Below, piece after piece: positions 62,721 through 64,000 of a DNA stretch of 64,000 nt (its first letter is position 1; every line of letters starts with the position of its first letter). The notes under the pieces were generated by a model. It saw only the letters and a program-made list of their open reading frames with translations, did not search any database and was not told the origin of the DNA. This stretch comes from Oerskovia merdavium (lineage in GTDB: Bacteria > Actinomycetota > Actinomycetes > Actinomycetales > Cellulomonadaceae). The stretch is from contig NZ_JACSQF010000016.1 of the NCBI RefSeq assembly GCF_014836755.1, forward strand, positions 36,178-100,177, given 5' to 3'. Both the position numbers and the translations under genes were made by a program.

Positions 62721-63833
62721 TCAGTACCTCACCCTCGGGTCGATGAGCGCCGCGATGACGTCCACGAGGAAGTTCGTGACCGCGACGATCACGGCCAGCA
62801 GGACGACGATCCCCTGGACCGCGACGAAGTCACGGGCCTGGAGGTACTGCGAGAGCATGAAGCCGAGGCCCTTCCACTCGAAGGTCGTCTCGGTCAGGAC
62901 CGCCCCGGCCAGGAGCATCGCGATCTGCATGCCCATGACGGTGATGATCGGGATGAGCGCGGGGCGCCACGCGTGCGTGCGGACGAGGCGACGCTCCGAG
63001 ACGCCGCGCGAGCGGGCCGCGTCGACGTAGTCGGTCGCGAGCGTCCCGATCACGTTGGTCCGCACGAGGCGCAGGAACACCCCGGCGGTCAGGAGCCCCA
63101 GGGCGACCCCGGGCAGGACCGCGTGCATCAGGACGTCGCCCAGGACGGCGGGGTCGCCCGTACGGATCGCGTCCACGACGTAGAAGCCCGACGGGTCGGG
63201 CAGCGAGAGCATCTGCAGCTCGGCCCCGGTCGAGGCACGGCCCGCGACGGGGAACCAGCCGAGGCCGACCGAGAAGATCAGCTTGAGCAGGAGGCCCGCG
63301 AAGAACACGGGGGTCGCGTAGCAGAGGATCGCGAAGACGCGCAGGAACGCGTCGGGGACCCGGTCGCGGTGGTGGGCTGCGAGCAGCCCGAGCGGGATGC
63401 CGACCAGGAACGCGATGATCAGCGCGTAGACCGCGAGCTCGAGCGTCGCCGCACCGTAGGTCGTGAGGATCTCGGAGACCGGCCGGTTGTCGCTGATCGT
63501 GGTGCCGAAGTCGCCGCGCAGGATCCCGCCCAGGTACTCGAGGTACTGGACGATGATCGGGCGGTCGTAGCCGGCCGCGTGGATGCGCTCGGCGAGCTGG
63601 TCGGCGCGGAGCCGGCCGCCGAGCGCCGCGGTGATGGGGTCGCCCGTCGCGCGCATGACGAAGAAGACGGTCGTCACGAGGATGAAGACGGTCGGGATGA
63701 TGAGGAGGAACCGGACCAGGACGTACCGCCCCAGCCCACCTCCTCCGGACGTCCTGGGCCGCGGGGTGGTCGAGCGTGGGGTCCGGGCGCCTGGCGGGTC
63801 CGCCGTGGTCACCTGGTCGGTCGTCGTGGTCAT
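62721..63833 (-). CDS. dppB: Oligopeptide ABC transporter permease DppB
   Basis: 370 aa from ATG 63833; an extension to 63977 has no site. A 30-residue leader precedes helix 1 (YVLVRFLLIIPTVFILVTTV). EAA-like loop: YVDAARSRGVSERRLVRTHA; family blocks LRGDFGTTISDNRPV and TETTFEWKGLGFML. The substrate-binding protein is not in the window and may lie to the right. Confidence 0.92.
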   Translation of the reverse strand: MTTTTDQVTTADPPGARTPRSTTPRPRTSGGGGLGRYVLVRFLLIIPTVFILVTTVFFVMRATGDPITAALGGRLRADQLAERIHAAGYDRPIIVQYLEYLGGILRGDFGTTISDNRPVSEILTTYGAATLELAVYALIIAFLVGIPLGLLAAHHRDRVPDAFLRVFAILCYATPVFFAGLLLKLIFSVGLGWFPVAGRASTGAELQMLSLPDPSGFYVVDAIRTGDPAVLGDVLMHAVLPGVALGLLTAGVFLRLVRTNVIGTLATDYVDAARSRGVSERRLVRTHAWRPALIPIITVMGMQIAMLLAGAVLTETTFEWKGLGFMLSQYLQARDFVAVQGIVVLLAVIVAVTNFLVDVIAALIDPRVRY

Positions 63834-64000
63834 GTCGTCCGTTCGTCGTGGTCCGAGCCACGCTGCTCGGTTGCCTGCGGTGCTGCGCCGCGGCGGCGCC
63901 GCGCGCCCGGCCGCGGGGGCCGCGGCGCGACGGCAGGGGTTGCTGCGCGACTGAGCCCGGGACCGTCTCCGAGCCAACCCTGCTAGACTATGGGCGCCGT
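63834..64000. other. Right-edge spacer with GC hairpin and possible promoter
   Basis: A 10-bp GC stem (63885-63894 with 63919-63928) may terminate or attenuate transcription. A -10-like TAGACT (63984-63989) reads rightward, suggesting a divergent gene beyond the edge. Both are low-confidence observations. Confidence 0.4.

Noticed and set aside
1..64000. tRNA or rRNA genes
   Set aside because: No T-arm-like or rRNA signature sequence was found on either strand by eye.

Overview
The window is high-GC DNA (low-to-mid 70s % GC by eye) with dense genes, frequent GTG starts, ATGA/GTGA stop-start overlaps and several apparently leaderless genes, which points to an actinobacterium. A GH6 cellulase with an N-terminal CBM2, an LAxTG-type surface anchor, WXG-type proteins and a CsoR/CopZ/CopA module suggest the Cellulomonas / Oerskovia / Cellulosimicrobium part of Micrococcales. 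The genus is inference. I saw no rRNA, tRNA, CRISPR, prophage or recognisable insertion sequence.

Layout. 1-3.3 kb: nitrate assimilation (3'-truncated nitrate reductase, narK) behind a GlnR-like box. 3.5-7 kb: a small zinc-ribbon protein, a broken surface-anchored protein and a membrane protein. 7.2-9.9 kb: glutaminase overlapping an MFS transporter. 9.9-13.7 kb: branched-chain 2-oxoacid dehydrogenase E1alpha-E1beta-E2 (minus strand) behind an elaborate operator region. 14-21 kb: aminotransferase, small membrane and lipoproteins, a PTP-like phosphatase, a WXG/hydrolase pair and purB. 21-26 kb: GH6 cellulase, PadR with a membrane partner, and a Tat-exported GHL10-type glycosidase. 26-30 kb: two large tandem paralogous WXG proteins. 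30-37.8 kb: FAD oxidase, DUF2252 protein, Ppx/GppA, a zinc-ribbon/SPFH membrane module and a NUDIX hydrolase. 37.9-46.8 kb: heme synthesis (hemA divergent from hemE-hemY-hemC-hemD-hemB-hemL). 46.9-51.5 kb: HdeD-like protein and the csoR-copZ-copA copper module. 51.8-57.5 kb: membrane protein, repeat-rich spacer, a second SPFH protein coupled to a ribbon-helix-helix protein, and an ABC-2 exporter operon whose first gene is frameshifted. 57.7-64 kb: a membrane protein, a CPBP protease-like protein and an oligopeptide ABC transporter (dppB-dppC-dppDF).

The most unusual layer is intergenic. At least ten gene borders carry long near-perfect palindromes. Six belong to one sequence family (A) and three to a second (B). 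A, B and a related singleton (E) mostly share outer ends close to GCCGAG...CTCGGCAC although their arm sequences differ. In family A the left arm is often preceded by one to three tandem 22-bp copies of itself. One copy carries a paired (compensatory) base change. Most sit where a terminator is expected, but one lies in a divergent promoter gap. A 12-mer, GCCCGACGGCGC, is also strongly over-represented, in several reading frames and between genes.

Two genes carry apparent single-base deletions, one with an added in-frame TGA. They are either real pseudogenes or consensus errors. All coordinates and translations were read by eye; no homology search was run.
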